Below are positions 11,946 through 25,378 of a stretch of 64,000 nucleotides of DNA, piece by piece. The DNA is taken from positions 248,001 through 312,000 of the forward strand of contig BRON01000001.1 in the NCBI GenBank assembly GCA_024345305.1, written 5' to 3'. Numbering within the stretch: position 1 is the first letter of the stretch; each line of letters begins with the position of its first letter. Source of the stretch: Mrakia gelida. Its lineage: Eukaryota; Basidiomycota; Tremellomycetes; Cystofilobasidiales; Mrakiaceae. The notes beneath the pieces were generated by a model, which was not told the origin of the DNA, did not search any database, and worked only from the letters and a program-made list of their open reading frames with translations. A program made the position numbers and the translations under genes.

Positions 11946-14900
11946 ATGTCAGAGCCCCAGCCCTCGTCTCCCTACATCCAAGAGGAAGAACGAAAGCAAA
12001 ACCTTGCAGAGATCGAGAACGAGATCGCCGAGCAGCTGCGCGGCCCTCTTTCGAGACGTCGAAACCCATTTCGACAAGCCGACCCTCTCGAAGAACACCA
12101 AACGACGACGAGCTCAACGAACGAACCAGGTGAGTTCTGCTTCTCTTCCTCAAAAGAATATACATCAAGAATGGCGGAAACCAAGTCCGGATGGGATGCA
12201 GGATCAGGAGGAGGAAGAGGAGAAGGGAAGGGAGGAGGGTCGTCGAATCGAGAGCTCGAGCTCATCAAGTCCGATTCGTCCTTGTTCTGCCTTCTTCGAA
12301 GTTGACCCTCTGCTTCCCCTTTTTCTCTCTCTCTCAACTCGATCGGTAGGACAGTCAGATCCATGTCAGCTCGGATGGTCAGCATCAGTTCCCTTTTGAA
12401 CCCCATCGTTCGAGAGGAGGAGGAGGAGGACTCGACCTCGTCCGACCTCGCTCAGATCTTGCTCTCCCTCTCAAAGGCGGATCAAGGAGATCACAACGCA
12501 GAGAAGGAGCAGATCGATGGGTTTCCGAGACGTGAGTCGGTTTCCCACCATCTGCTTGAGCTGTGATCGAAAGGGGGAGGAGAGGGTGGCAGGGGAGGAG
12601 GGATGGAGGGGCGACCTCATCCTCTCGAAATGGAGCTCGGAGGAGGAGAGAGCGAGATCTGGGCTCCTCCCGTCGAACGAGATGGCAAACTTTCGCTGAT
12701 GTCTCCTGCTGTTCTCTTCGTTGAATCACAGCTTCTCCTCAGGATCCCTACCCCAAAGCTCTCACCCTCGTCACCCTTCCTCCCTTCACTCTCTCCAACG
12801 CTCCTCCCTCCGCCTCCTCCGCCGCTTCGACCTCCTCCTCCCAAGCTCGCTCAGAATCCGTCGGATGGTCCTTCGCCTCCTCCTCTCACCACTCCAACAC
12901 CAATAACACCCCCAAACCACCACCTAGACGAGTCAAGAAACTCGTCGTCGAGAAGCAGAAGCCCGAACCGATCGTCGTCCAGATGGAGCTCTCGGAAGCA
13001 GGAAGGTCCAGGAAACGAGTCGATTATCAGGAGCCGAACGAGGACGAGTTCCTCGAGGAGAAACCCAGCAAGATCGCTAGTTCGAGCAAGGTCAGGATCG
13101 AGGGGAAGCAGGTTAAGAGGCAGAAGAGTGCTTCGTCGATGAAGGGATTGGTGGGAGGAGGGGAGGATGGGTCGAAGAAGAGCAGTGGTGTTGGACGACA
13201 AGCGAAGAGAGAGTCGATTTCTGAATCAGGTTCGTCTTCTTTTTCCCTCGCTCCTCTCTCCCTCCTTCCATTCTTTCCTCACTAACCTGTTCGTCGCTTG
13301 GTGCGTTCTCAGTCCTTCCTCCACCTCCGCCAAAACGAAAACTCTCCTCCACCACCGGAACGGACAACGACGACGAGCTCGACGAGGCGTCGGACGAGGA
13401 TGAGGAGGAGCAAGACTTGGAAGTCATCGTCGGAAGGAAAGCTCGAGGTCCTCCCAAGCAACGAACGATCATGATCTCCTCTGGAGGGAAGCCTGGGACG
13501 TCGAGGAGTCGAGGGAAGGTTTGGACGGATGAGCAGATCAAGAGCGCTCTGTTGGGAAAGAACGAGGAGACTCAGATGGTGAGTTGCTCGAGCTCTCGTC
13601 TTCGCGTTCTGCTTTCGGCTGAAGCTGACCTTTTGTTGTGCGTTGGATTGGGATGATAGGGAGCCTGCATGCGACCTCGCTACGCTAAGTTCTCGAGGTG
13701 TACTCAGGTGAGCTCTCATTCCTTTCGAGTTTCAAGAACGTGACGGAAGTCGTCGCTGACCGTTCCTCTTCGTTCTCGTTTCCCAGTGCATCAACCGACT
13801 CGTTGGAGACTCGTGCCGATTCCGAGGTTGGAGATCCTTCCAGTCAGTCCTCGATCTCCCTCCGTGCGCTCTCGAGCTCGAACTGACCCTCCTCTTTCTT
13901 ACTCCAGAGTCGACCCAGCAACCGGCGAGATCTTTGGCGAACCTTACTTCCCTCCCACCTCCGTCCAAGGGCTCAGCACCATCCCTCTCGTCGAGTACAA
14001 CCTCGATCCGGGTCAAGGAGATGGATTGGTCTACATGCAGAGGGTCAAGGTGAGTTCGACGCTGGGCCGGAAGAGAAGGAAAGGAAGGACGAGACCTGAC
14101 GCGTCGACTTCGCTTTTTTCCCCTGCAGCTCGCCGTCGCCAACGCCCTTCTTCCTCCTATTCTTCGAGAGCTTCGAGTCTGGACCAACTCTGGAGCTGCC
14201 GGAGAGACGAAACGTAGGGTGCTGGATCCTGAGTTGAAGAGCACTTGTGGTGAGCACGAGTCGCGTGCTCTTCCCCTCCACGTCGTCGACGCGTCTCGAG
14301 CAGGACTCATCACTGATCTCCTCTTCGCGGTTCTCGCTCGGCGCAGACTTCTGTGCCATCCAGATCTTCGGAGGAAGCTACCCATGCCTCACCTGCGGTC
14401 GAGATTTCTGTCTCGAGTGCTTCCAACTCTTCCCTCCCGCTTCGTCGACCGTCGCCCTCTCGATCTCCAACTCAACCTCGTCCTTGACTCCCGCGTCCTC
14501 GGATGTGGAACTCCCCGCCTCTAAACCTCCGAAGAAGAAGGCTCGACTCAGTGAGGTGTTGGGAGTTGGAAGCTCCGAGGCTGGAGCTCTCGCTCGACTT
14601 CTGAAGGTGAGCCTCGTCTTCCCTCCTCGCCGAAACGCTGCTCGCTCGAGCTGACCGTTTTCCTCCCTCTCCTTTTCCTCTTATCCAGTGCGGAAAGGGA
14701 ACCACCCACTCCATCACCAACCTCACCGCCGTCTCTCGCTTCTCCGAGGAAGAGCTCCGTTCTCACATCGTCGCGATGGCAGAGCTTTGCGGTTCGTCCT
14801 TCGTCCTTCTCTCCTGGCTCGCTCTTCAACTCGATTCGAAACTGATTCTATCTCGCTCTCGGCACCTCTCTCAGTCTCCCAAGCTACCCTATCCACCACC

Positions 14901-17640
14901 ACCTCCCCCGATACGGCTCGAGCTCTCGAACTCTACCTCCAGCAGCCCGAGTTCCAACTCCTCCTCGAACATCGCACTCTGCTTCAAGGAGCCCTCGGAG
15001 ATGTCTGGTCGACGGTTGCCGAGAAGAGCCACAACTATTGCACCTCCGTCGTCGGATCCAACCTCGATCCAGTCGATCCGTCGGGAGTCAAGTCTCGAAA
15101 GTTCTTCGTCGCTGTGAGTGCTCGTTGTCCTTGTCCCTCTCCTTCGCTTCGAACAAACGAAGTCGGCTCCTGAACTGGCTCTCCTTCTTCTTCTCGTACA
15201 GGGAATGGACAAGGTCACCCCGATGCTGTTCGAGTCGATCTGGGCTGTTGGAGACGTGCTCGTGATGAAGAGAGCGGCGGCGAAGCTCGATCTGGATCGC
15301 TGGTCGAAGGATTACTGGATCAACGAGTGGGGAGACGACGAGTGTGGTGAGTTTCGTTGCCCTCCCGAGCAGCCGGGACTCTTGAGCGCTGACTATACTT
15401 ATTCTCTCGTCGATACAGAGGTGATCGACGCTCAGAACGGAGCCGTGTTCAAGGTGACTGTCGAGGACTTCTTCGAGAAGGTGAGTTTGGGCTCGACGCG
15501 TCTTTTGCTCTGCTCGTCCCTCGTATTTTCATGCTTCTCCCTCTTTCGTCTCATCAGTTCGGAGACTACACCGACAGGAAACGAATCCTCAAGCTCAAGG
15601 TAAGTCAGCTCGACCTCTCTCCCTCGAACGACAAACGCAGCTGATCCCTTCCTCCCTCCTTCTCTTTCCCTTCCAGGACTGGCCACCTACGAACGCCTTC
15701 AAGGGAAAGTTCCCTTCTCACTATGATGAGCTTATGGCTGGTCTTCCACTTCCCTCGGTTACTGTAAGTCTGCACGAGACGTTGCTCCCACCCTCTCTTT
15801 TCGTCGTTCGAGAACTGACGCCGCTCCTCGTTTCGCTCCCTTCACAGCGACGCGACGGAGTCCAGAACGTCTCGGCCTACTCTCTACATCCTGATCTCAA
15901 CCCTGCCGACGTGAGTCGCCCTTTTCACTCTCCTCCGCTCCCTTCGAAGCCTCGAACTGATCGCGTCATCGCATCCTCGCTCGTCTTCTCGCTCAGATCG
16001 GACCCAAGATCTACGCCGCCTACGCTGGAAAGGAGACTGCTGGAGGGAAAGGCAGCACGAGGCTCCATATGGATTTGGCGGATGCTGTGAATATCGTGAG
16101 TCGAGCTCGTTTTTCTCGACTGCGAGCTTGGCGAAAGACAGACGTCTTCGTGCGAAGGGTCGAGACTCGAAGTTCCACTTCATTCTCCCTCGAAGAAAGA
16201 CCGGATGAGCTCTTCAAGACATAGCTGACATCATTTCCTTCAATTTCACCCATCTCAGATGGTCTACTCCGAGAAGAGACCCGACGGTCGTGCTGGATGT
16301 GCTGTGAGTTCTCGTCTTCTCGTCGATCTTCTCGTTCGCTTCTTTCTCATCTTCTGCCTGACGCTTCCGCTAACTCTCCTCTGTCACTTCATCTTATTCC
16401 CTTCGTCAGGCTTGGGATATCTTTCGATCCCAAGACTCGAACAAGATCCGTCTCTTCCTCAACAAGAAGTTCGTCGCGTCGTCCTTCATCCCGTCCCTCT
16501 CTCGCCTCACCTTCCCTCCCGCCCTTCATCTCTCGGCACGGTGGCACCATCATCTGACCTTTCTGCTTCCTCATCCTCTTCGTCTTTGCCTTCGCAGGTT
16601 CTCCCAAGAGCTCAAGTTCGAAGTCGATCCGATCCACTCGCAACGCCTCTACCTCGACTCGGAACTCAAAGCTGAGCTGTTCAGGGACTACGGAGTTGCT
16701 TCCTTCAGGATCTACCAGTATACCGAACATGCTGTCTTCATCCCTGCTGGATGCGCTCATCAGGTACGTCGTCGATCTCTCGCAAAGCTCATCCGACGTC
16801 GAACTGACCGTTCCCTTTCCGTCGTTCACCCAGGTCTGCAACGTGAGCTCTTTCCTTCTCGTTCTCCTCCCTCGTTTCGATCGTCTTGTACTGAACCTCG
16901 ATGTCCTCTTGACGCAGCTTTCGGACTGCATCAAGGTCGCTCTGGACTTCATCTCGCCCGAGAACGTCAAGTACTGCGAGCAGCTCAGTCGAGGTTCGTC
17001 GACGTCCCTCCTTCCTTCCTCCCCGCCTTCGTCGCTGTCGAGTTCTGACCATCAGATCCCTTCCGTTCCCTCCTTACTTTCCAACAGAGTTCAGAGACGA
17101 GAACTCCACCAGCGGACGACCCTGGAAGGAGGATGTGAGTCGAGTCGCGTCGCGTCCCTTTCGTTTTTCCAGACGCTGACCCTTCCCTTCCTCCCTTCCC
17201 CTCTTCAGGTCCTCGCTTATAACAACACGAGTGAGCCTCCTTTGACATCCTTCTTCGCCCGCCCGCTCCTGACCTTTCTCTCCCTCGTCCTCCCCTCTTC
17301 GCAGTGTTTAACGCCTGGCAAGCCTCCCAACAACTCGACAAAGCCCGAGGAACACCTTACGTTCCTGAGCTCAAGTTCATCGAAGCGTACGTCGTCGTCC
17401 CCCGTCTATTCCTTCGTTACTTCCTCCCAACCAACCCTCCTTCTTCCTCTCGTTGTTCCTTTGCTCAGCTGCGAAACCAAGATCCCTCCCCCCGAAGAAC
17501 AAGCTCCTCCTCCTCCCGAGCTCAAGACCACGAAGGAGATCGTCGAGCTGCTGATGAGGGACTGGTTGGATCTGGAGCCGAAGGAGGAGTATGAGAGGGT
17601 CCAGATGGGGAAGGGGTTGAGGGGGAGGGCGGAGGTTTGA
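11946..17640 (+). CDS. KDM3-type JmjC histone lysine demethylase
   Basis: Twenty-six coding exons from ATG 11946 to TGA 17638-17640 join in phase to about 1089 residues. The first 350 residues are low-complexity and basic/acidic, typical of a disordered nuclear region. A Cys-rich block follows (ACMRPRYAKFSRCTQC...DSC, then CDFCAIQIFGGSYPCLTCGRDFC), matching the zinc-finger region of JMJD1/KDM3 proteins. The C-terminal JmjC domain has HMDLAD for the Fe(II) His and Asp, and HAVFIPAGCAHQVCN with the second iron His. KDM3 enzymes remove methyl groups from H3K9 using 2-oxoglutarate. The tail ends in an acidic/basic helical stretch. A 9-nt exon (16834-16842) encodes VCN. The intron before 12355 is long and G-rich, and its acceptor choice is the least certain. 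Substrate specificity is inferred from the family. Confidence 0.87.
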
Positions 17641-17909
17641 GGTGAAGAGGGAGGGGTGGGAGGTGTGAGGGAGAGGTGTGTTTTCATTCGTTCGTTTTGT
17701 TTTCGATTTTGCTTCACGACCCTTCTCGATTTGTTCTTCTTTGACTTTGACGACTCTATGCTACGATGATGATCAAACTTGATATGCTGTACGATGACGA
17801 AGGAAGGGAGGGGAAGACGAACGGACGAGCTCTCGCGACGCGAGGAGGAGGGTGTGCTGGGTCGTGAACGAGAGTCATGAAATAGTCTACCGAGCGAGCG
17901 AGCGAGCGT

Positions 17910-19487
<1,578 letters not shown>

Positions 19488-20010
19488 GAAGAAAGGCGGG
19501 TGAAGGTTTTCTTTGGGGCTGAAGGTGTCGCGGATGGGAAGGCTGAAGAAGGAGAGAGGGAGGCTAGAAGGTGGATGGGTGGGCCTCGGCGTTGGTCGTT
19601 GGGAGGGAAGGGAAGGGAGGAGGTGCGAGCTTCGAGCTTTCGAAAATTGATCGGAGTCAAACGGAGAGGGAGTTACTGACTGGGGGGAGAAGATTTGCGA
19701 GTGGGTTGGGGAGAGGGATGACCCTGATAGAACAGCAAAAATTCATGCGGGGGCGAAGCCAGATCGAAAGGAAAATCTGCGCAAGAGGTCGAGAGGGAAG
19801 GGAGGTGCGGAGAGCGAGGCTCGACGCGTCTCGATTCTCGACTCGTCTCTCTTCGTTTTTTTCCCTCTCTCTCGCTTTCCTAGCTCAAACGTATCACAGA
19901 AAAGTCGTCATATTTCGTTAAGAGAAACACGAAGAAACTAAATCACTGAGGAAGACGGAGACGAGGGTCAAAGTCGAGGTCGAAGAAAAGAGAAGAGGAA
20001 AGGGAAGAGG
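19488..20010. other. DIM1 upstream region
   Basis: About 520 bases upstream of DIM1 with no recognisable gene. The part from about 19900 to 20010 is the degenerated end of the truncated dehydrogenase copy: the frame following its last recognisable exon runs out in non-homologous sequence and hits stops. An ACGCGT element is present at about 19827. Confidence 0.4.
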
Positions 20011-20557
20011 CGAACCGTTCTTGATGGTTCCCTCGAGACCACCGTAGACCTGACCGATACGAGGAGAAACAAGAGTCAGATCGAGTCCCTTGCTCGAAGG
20101 GACACGAGAAAGAGGGAAGACGAAAGAAGAACGCACGATTCCGAAGACTCGATCTCCCTCCTTGTACCTTCCGGACTTGTCCTTGACGACGACTCTGTCG
20201 AACGCAGACCGAAGCGTAAGAAGAAGGGAAGGAGTTCAGCAATGCTCGGAGCAAAAAGGGAAGAGATAGGTGATCCGTCAAACGAGGAAGAAACGAAGAG
20301 AAGACGCGACGACTCACCCAGCGAGATCGAATCCGGGAGAGCTTCCCTTATCTTGGACTCGAAGGCAGGCGACTGAGGAGAAGAGGCGAGGGCGAGAAGG
20401 GTTGAGTGTCAGGTCCGAGCTCCGGAAAGAAAAGGGAAAGAGGGAGAAGAGGCGAAGGGAGGGCAAAACTCACCATCAGCAGGTCCAACACCGACGTATC
20501 GAACCTCGACGAGGGCTTCGTAGGACTGGAGATCAGGGATGTCGGTCTCTTTTGACC
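20011..20557 (-). pseudogene. Truncated inverted copy of MDR dehydrogenase gene
   Basis: On the minus strand this reproduces exons 2-5 and the introns of the dehydrogenase gene at 22431-24746. Recognisable segments are TDIPDLQSYEALVEV, VACLRVQDKGSSPGFDLA, VVVKDKSGRYKEGDRVFGI and VYGGLEGTIKN. The N-terminal exon is missing: just before TDIPDL the sequence is shifted by one A relative to the intact gene. The 3' two-thirds of the gene is absent. A 429-base block (about 20089-20517) appears identical to 22663-23091, introns included, while homologous bases on both sides differ. All splice signals within the copy are intact, but no complete protein can be made. It lies in inverted orientation about 2 kb from its source. 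Confidence 0.85.
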
Positions 20558-20699
20558 TTGACTTACTTGGCGTTGTTGTACAGCTTCTGGTCGTCGGTGA
20601 GAATCTTCGAGACGGTTTGTCGAGCACCCGCGCTCGCGAAGGTTCGGTTGCTAGAAGGGAGGGAACGTTTCGAATGAGCGAGACTTTCTGGCGCTCGAG

Positions 20700-22072
20700 G
20701 CTTTATGAGAAGGCTAAACCGAGCCTCCCTGACCCTCGAGAAGTTGTCTGAAGCGATCAAAGACGGGGAAAGTCAGCAAACGGGCGAAAGCGACGCGTCT
20801 CGATTTCCGTTCGTTTCGCTTTAAAGGGGTTCACCAGGGACCTCCAATTCGCCAAACCCGTATTCTGCGGCGAGGGGAGAGGCTGTTCAGACAGCTAAGA
20901 TATGGATGATCAGGTCCTGAGCCCGAGCCGATGGGGATTCGAAGAAGCGAAAAGGCCCGGAGTGCTCAAATCTTCTGCCGCTGCTACAGACCTGCGAGCG
21001 CGAGTAGAACTCCACGAGGTGTCCAAGTTGAACCTCGGGTTCAGCGTCGACCCAGAACAGTCCCTTCCGAGGTGGCGAAATCCACTGAGACGAGGCGAGC
21101 TTCCTCTTCGTCGAAGTCGACGCTGGAAGGGAGAGCAACTTGTCAGCTCCTTCTCCACTCGCTTGCCCTGCCTCCGAGACCGTCGCCTATATCTCGAGAA
21201 GAAAGAAGAGAGGCCCAGACCTCCACTTGAGCCTTCCTCATCTGTGTGGGCATCTCCCAGCTTCGTCCATCGTGGATCCAATGTTGAGCTCGAACTCGTT
21301 TCGATCCGACGATGGAGCGGGATGGAGCCTTCTCCTCCTGACCGGTTGAGCTGAGCGTATGGGCGCTGCTGAGAAAGCGAGTGGCCGACGAGTGGTTAGG
21401 GTTTCGTGGCTGGTTGCTCGAAAGGAAGAGGGGGAGAGAGGGATCGCATAGGCGTCGAAGGGGAGGGAGGAGGAGGGGGAGGAGCTGAGGAGGAGGGCGA
21501 GACTGCTCGAGGCGACCTCTTCCTTGCTTGATCGAGATCTTGAGGTGGACGGTCTTCTTGAAGGGGTCAAGGAAGATCAAGAGGAGAGGGTCGTCCGTTT
21601 GGGTCTTGTAGATACATCGAGGAAGGAGGCCTGCTCGTCGTTGGAGGTCGAGCTCACCTAACGAAATCGCTTCCCTCTTTCGTTTGCCTTCTCGGTTCGA
21701 CTCATAACGGCCAGCACACCTCCAAACAACTTCTCCCCGCTGCCTTTGGCCACTCTACCACCGCCTCTTAGGACATTCAGCTCGCATCTTGCAGAGAAAG
21801 AGCTGAATCGGACAGCTCGAGGAAGGGAACATCGGTCCAAGGAAGGTCGACCTCAACTCAGCTCCTTCCCTTCCCTTCCTCCAGCTCCATCCTTTCGTCT
21901 CCTGCCCCCATTCGCTGACTCTCAGCCATCCTCGAGACTCTACGACCACCTCTCTCTTCCCTCTCAGAAACGTGCATGAAGGACGCGTCGCCTCGATTTT
22001 TGTCCACTCGACCTTCGACGCAAACGGTTCAAACTCTACCTCCTCCCGATCCTCCCTCTTCACCTCGCTCAT
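20700..22072 (-). other. Possible degraded or unrecognised minus-strand gene
   Basis: Several minus-strand segments look coding. They are MSEVKREDREEVEFEPF (start at 22072), GGGRVAKGSGEKLFGGVLAV (near 21750), KTQTDDPLLLIFLDPFKKTV (near 21570), LDPRWTKLGDAHTDEEG (near 21260) and LFWVDAEPEVQLGHLVEFY (near 21045). Some are separated by intron-like gaps with branch sites and acceptors, for example gctgaca...ccag ending at about 21125. I could not join them all in one phase, the donors are weaker than elsewhere, and no family is recognised. It may be a decayed gene or one I have mis-spliced. The short segment SKILTDDQKLYNNAK at about 20575-20620 is also unplaced. Confidence 0.25.
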
Positions 22073-22322
22073 TTATCGCTCTTGACCCCTGTCAGGCCTC
22101 GGATCTTGACCCTCACAGGTGAGTCGGTCTCCTTCCTTTCTCTCCTCCGTCTCTCCCACCTCAAGTTCTGACTCTCTTTCTCGCGCGTCGTCCGCTCGCT
22201 CCAAACTTCCCCCACCCTCATTTTTGGCCAGGCCAGACCACCTGATCTTCGACCTTCTTCTTTCGCAGCAGGAACAAAGCGCAGAAGGGCAGCGTGATCT
22301 GGCGTTACCTCTCCATCTGACC

Positions 22323-22330
22323 TATAAAAG
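22323..22330 (+). promoter_or_regulatory. TATA box of the MDR dehydrogenase gene
   Basis: TATAAAAG stands 101 bases upstream of the ATG at 22431, in a pyrimidine-rich leader. It is the clearest canonical TATA element at a host gene in this window. Inducible oxidoreductase genes often have one. Confidence 0.6.
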
Positions 22331-22430
22331 CTTCGCCTTCCTTCTCTTTTCTCTCGACACCCACTCGCACTCTCCCCCTTCCCCCAACTCACCCACCATT
22401 CAAAGCCTACTCAACTACTTCTTCTCAAAA

Positions 22431-24746
22431 ATGTCGATCCCTCAAAAGATGCAGACCCTCATCATCACCACCGAAGGAAAGAACATCGTGAGCTCGCCCT
22501 TCTCCTTCTCCCTCGTCGTCGTCATCTTCGCTTCTTTGCGCGAACGCGGTCGGAGCTAACTCCCTACCCCTTCGACTCTTCTCCTCTAAGCACGATGGAT
22601 CCAACCTCGACAAGATCTTGAAGGTCGAGGACACCAACATTCCCGATCTCCAATCCTACGAGGCCCTCGTCGAGGTTCGATACGTCGGTGTTGGACCTGC
22701 TGATGGTGAGTTTTGCCCTCCCTTCGCCTCTTCTCCCTCTTTCCCTTTTCTTTCCGGAGCTCGGACCTGACACTCAACCCTTCTCGCCCTCGCCTCTTCT
22801 CCTCAGTCGCCTGCCTTCGAGTCCAAGATAAGGGAAGCTCTCCCGGATTCGATCTCGCTGGGTGAGTCGTCGCGTCTTCTCTTCGTTTCTTCCTCGTTTG
22901 ACGGATCACCTATCTCTTCCCTTTTTGCTCCGAGCATTGCTGAACTCCTTCCCTTCTTCTTACGCTTCGGTCTGCGTTCGACAGAGTCGTCGTCAAGGAC
23001 AAGTCCGGAAGGTACAAGGAGGGAGATCGAGTCTTCGGAATCGTGCGTTCTTCTTTCGTCTTCCCTCTTTCTCGTGTCCCTTCGAGCAAGGAAGTTGACC
23101 CAAGTCTCATCGTCCTTTCTTCGATGCTCAGGTCTACGGTGGTCTCGAGGGAACCATCAAGAACGGTTCGTCCCTTCCCTTTCCCCCTCTCGTTCGACTT
23201 CGACTTCGACGCGTCGAGCTGATCTGCTTCCCTCCCTCCCCCTTTCTCTCCTTCCTTTCCCATCCCTTTCACGCACCCCCCGGTCTCAGACAAGACCAGG
23301 AAGCAGTACGAGAACAACGGATCCTTCGCCACCTACGCCGTCGTTCACTCGGACATGCTCGTTCGAATCCCTCAGAACCTGAACTTCGAGAAGGCTGCCG
23401 CTCTTCCCTTCTGCACTCTCACCGCCTACCAGGTGAGTCGCTTCGTCCCTTTTCTTTCTCGACTTCGTCTCTCCAAGCTGACCTCTCGCTCTCTTCTCCC
23501 CTTCTCCCTCCTCCTCGACCCTAGGCTCTCTCGGAGAACTTCGGAAACTGGCCCGCTCAGGATCAGAAGCACCAGCCCATCCTCATCGTCGGAGGAAGCA
23601 CCATGGTCGGTGAGTCTCTCTTCCTCTTCTTTCACTCGCTCTCCTTCATCTCCGAGAACGAAGGAGCTGACCCTCGATCTCGTCTCCCCTTCCCTCGCTC
23701 CCTCGCTCGTTCTCCTTCGCCAGGTCTCTCCGCCATCCAGCTCGCTCACCGACTCGGCTACCGAGTCCTCACCATCGCCAGCCAAGATCACTTCAACCTT
23801 TGCAAGGATTACGGAGCGGATCAGTGCTTCAACGCGAGCTCCTCTCCCTCTCTTCTTCTCTTTCGTCGAGGGACGCGTCGATCTCGAGCGAAGGCTGACC
23901 TCCCTTCCCTCTCTTCTTCAGTTCAAGGACAACGACATCGACCGACAGATCCGAGAGGCTACTCAGAACTCCTTGACCTTCGCCATCGATGCCGTCGCCC
24001 AGGTGAGTTCCTCGTCCTCTTTCTTCGTCTGAATTCGACTCGACCCGACTCGTTCGCTGACCTCCCTCTCTCCCTCCTTCGAACTCCAGAACAACTCCCT
24101 TGTCGCCGCCTGCAAGTCGCTCGGAAAGGACGGAGGAACCATCGTCACCCTCGTCGCTCGAGACCAGAAGGAGATCGGACAGGAGCGAGTCGAGATCAAG
24201 CTCGTCATGAGGTGAGTTTGCGTCGACGCGTCTTCGTCTCGTCTCGTCTCCTTTCCCCGTCTTCCCTTCCTGACCTCGTCTCTCTTCTACTTTGCTCGAC
24301 CAGACTCCCCACCACCCTCTGGGGAACCGAGGCGACCTGGCACGGAAGGGACTTCAAGGTTCGTCGACTCGCTTCTTTCTTTCTTGCTCGCTTCGTCTCC
24401 CTGACTTCGCCTGCTTCCCGCTCCGCTCGTCGACCTTTCGCAGCCCACCAGCAACGAGCACAAGAACGTCCAATCCTTCCTCAAGGACTTCGAGAAGTGG
24501 GTCCAGGAGGGGAAGTACAAGGCTCTTCCTACTCGACTCGAGAACAGGCAGGGTCTCGAGGGAGTCCTCGAGGCGATGGAGCAGATCGTAAGTCCTTCTT
24601 CTTCGACCTCTTCTTCTCCTTCTCGTTCCCTTCGAAGAACGAGACGACTGACTGACTTCCCTCGTTCTGGTTTTGCGCACCCGCAGAGGATCCAGCACAC
24701 CTCCGGCGTTCGAACTGTCGTCCGAGTCCAGGGAAACGATCAGTGA
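22431..24746 (+). CDS. Zinc-free medium-chain dehydrogenase/reductase
   Basis: Thirteen exons from MSIPQKMQTL to VRVQGNDQ join in phase to 372 residues. The N-terminal GroES-like part contains LVEVRYVGVGPAD and DLAGVVVKDKSG...GDRVFGI. The Rossmann part has ILIVGGSTMVGLSAIQLA with a modified glycine motif for NAD(P)H. The catalytic-zinc cysteine and GHE motif of alcohol dehydrogenases are absent, so it belongs with the enoyl-reductase/quinone-oxidoreductase-like (ToxD-type) branch, presumably cytosolic. The substrate cannot be told. The intron after QCFN (23834-23921) starts with GC, not GT. A TATA box lies 101 bases upstream. Exons 2-5 have an inverted truncated copy at 20011-20557. Confidence 0.87.
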
Positions 24747-25378
24747 CTGAGGAGAAGGAGGAGAGAGGGAGAAGTCCGACGTTGAGATTTCTTGATGCTC
24801 GACCTCGGCTTCCTTAGTGTTTCGGTTTCTTCGATTTTTGATAACGACATATGACGACTTGCTTCTTAAAAAATCTGCGGGAAGGAGAAGAGAGAAAAGA
24901 GAGAGAAAGCGGAGAGAGGAAGCGAAGCCGAGTCGACGCGTCGTATCCATCCTCCAGCTCTCCCTCCCTTTCCTATGCATTTCGCGTTCAACCCCGATCA
25001 GGCAAGACCGCGTGGTTCTTCTTGTGTGGGGCTTCAGATCCAGTCAGACCGGACGCGCCCTCTGCCCTCTGAAGAAGCGAGGAGGGCGGATTTCGAACGC
25101 GACGCGACGCAAGGTCGAAATAAGTTTCGTTCCTCGCTGAAGAATGATGCTGATCTTCTTCTTCGCAACTTTTTTGTTTCGATGCAGTTCCGAACACATC
25201 CATGGCCAGCCCCTCTCCTCTTCAGCTCTACAAGCCTCCCGCTCGTTTTCGAGACGATAAAACGGCGAGCTTGTTCGTTCGTTTTTGCTCTTCACCAACC
25301 GTCACCTGCGTCCTCCTCACGCACTCACTTCCTCAACACCTCTTACCATACCACCCACCGACCAACTCTCTGATCGCC
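24747..25378. other. Intergenic, no gene seen
   Basis: About 630 bases holding the dehydrogenase 3' region and the leader of the secreted-protein gene. The leader is C/A-rich close to the start (ccacccaccgaccaactc), as is common in highly expressed fungal genes. No conserved frame. Confidence 0.4.

Noticed and set aside
22586..22909. Minus-strand frame identical in part to one at 20270-20677
   Set aside because: It is the antisense shadow of the duplicated dehydrogenase exons; useful only as proof that the two copies are identical.
22431..24746. Zinc alcohol dehydrogenase
   Set aside because: The GHE motif and catalytic and structural zinc cysteines are absent, so the zinc-free MDR branch fits better.
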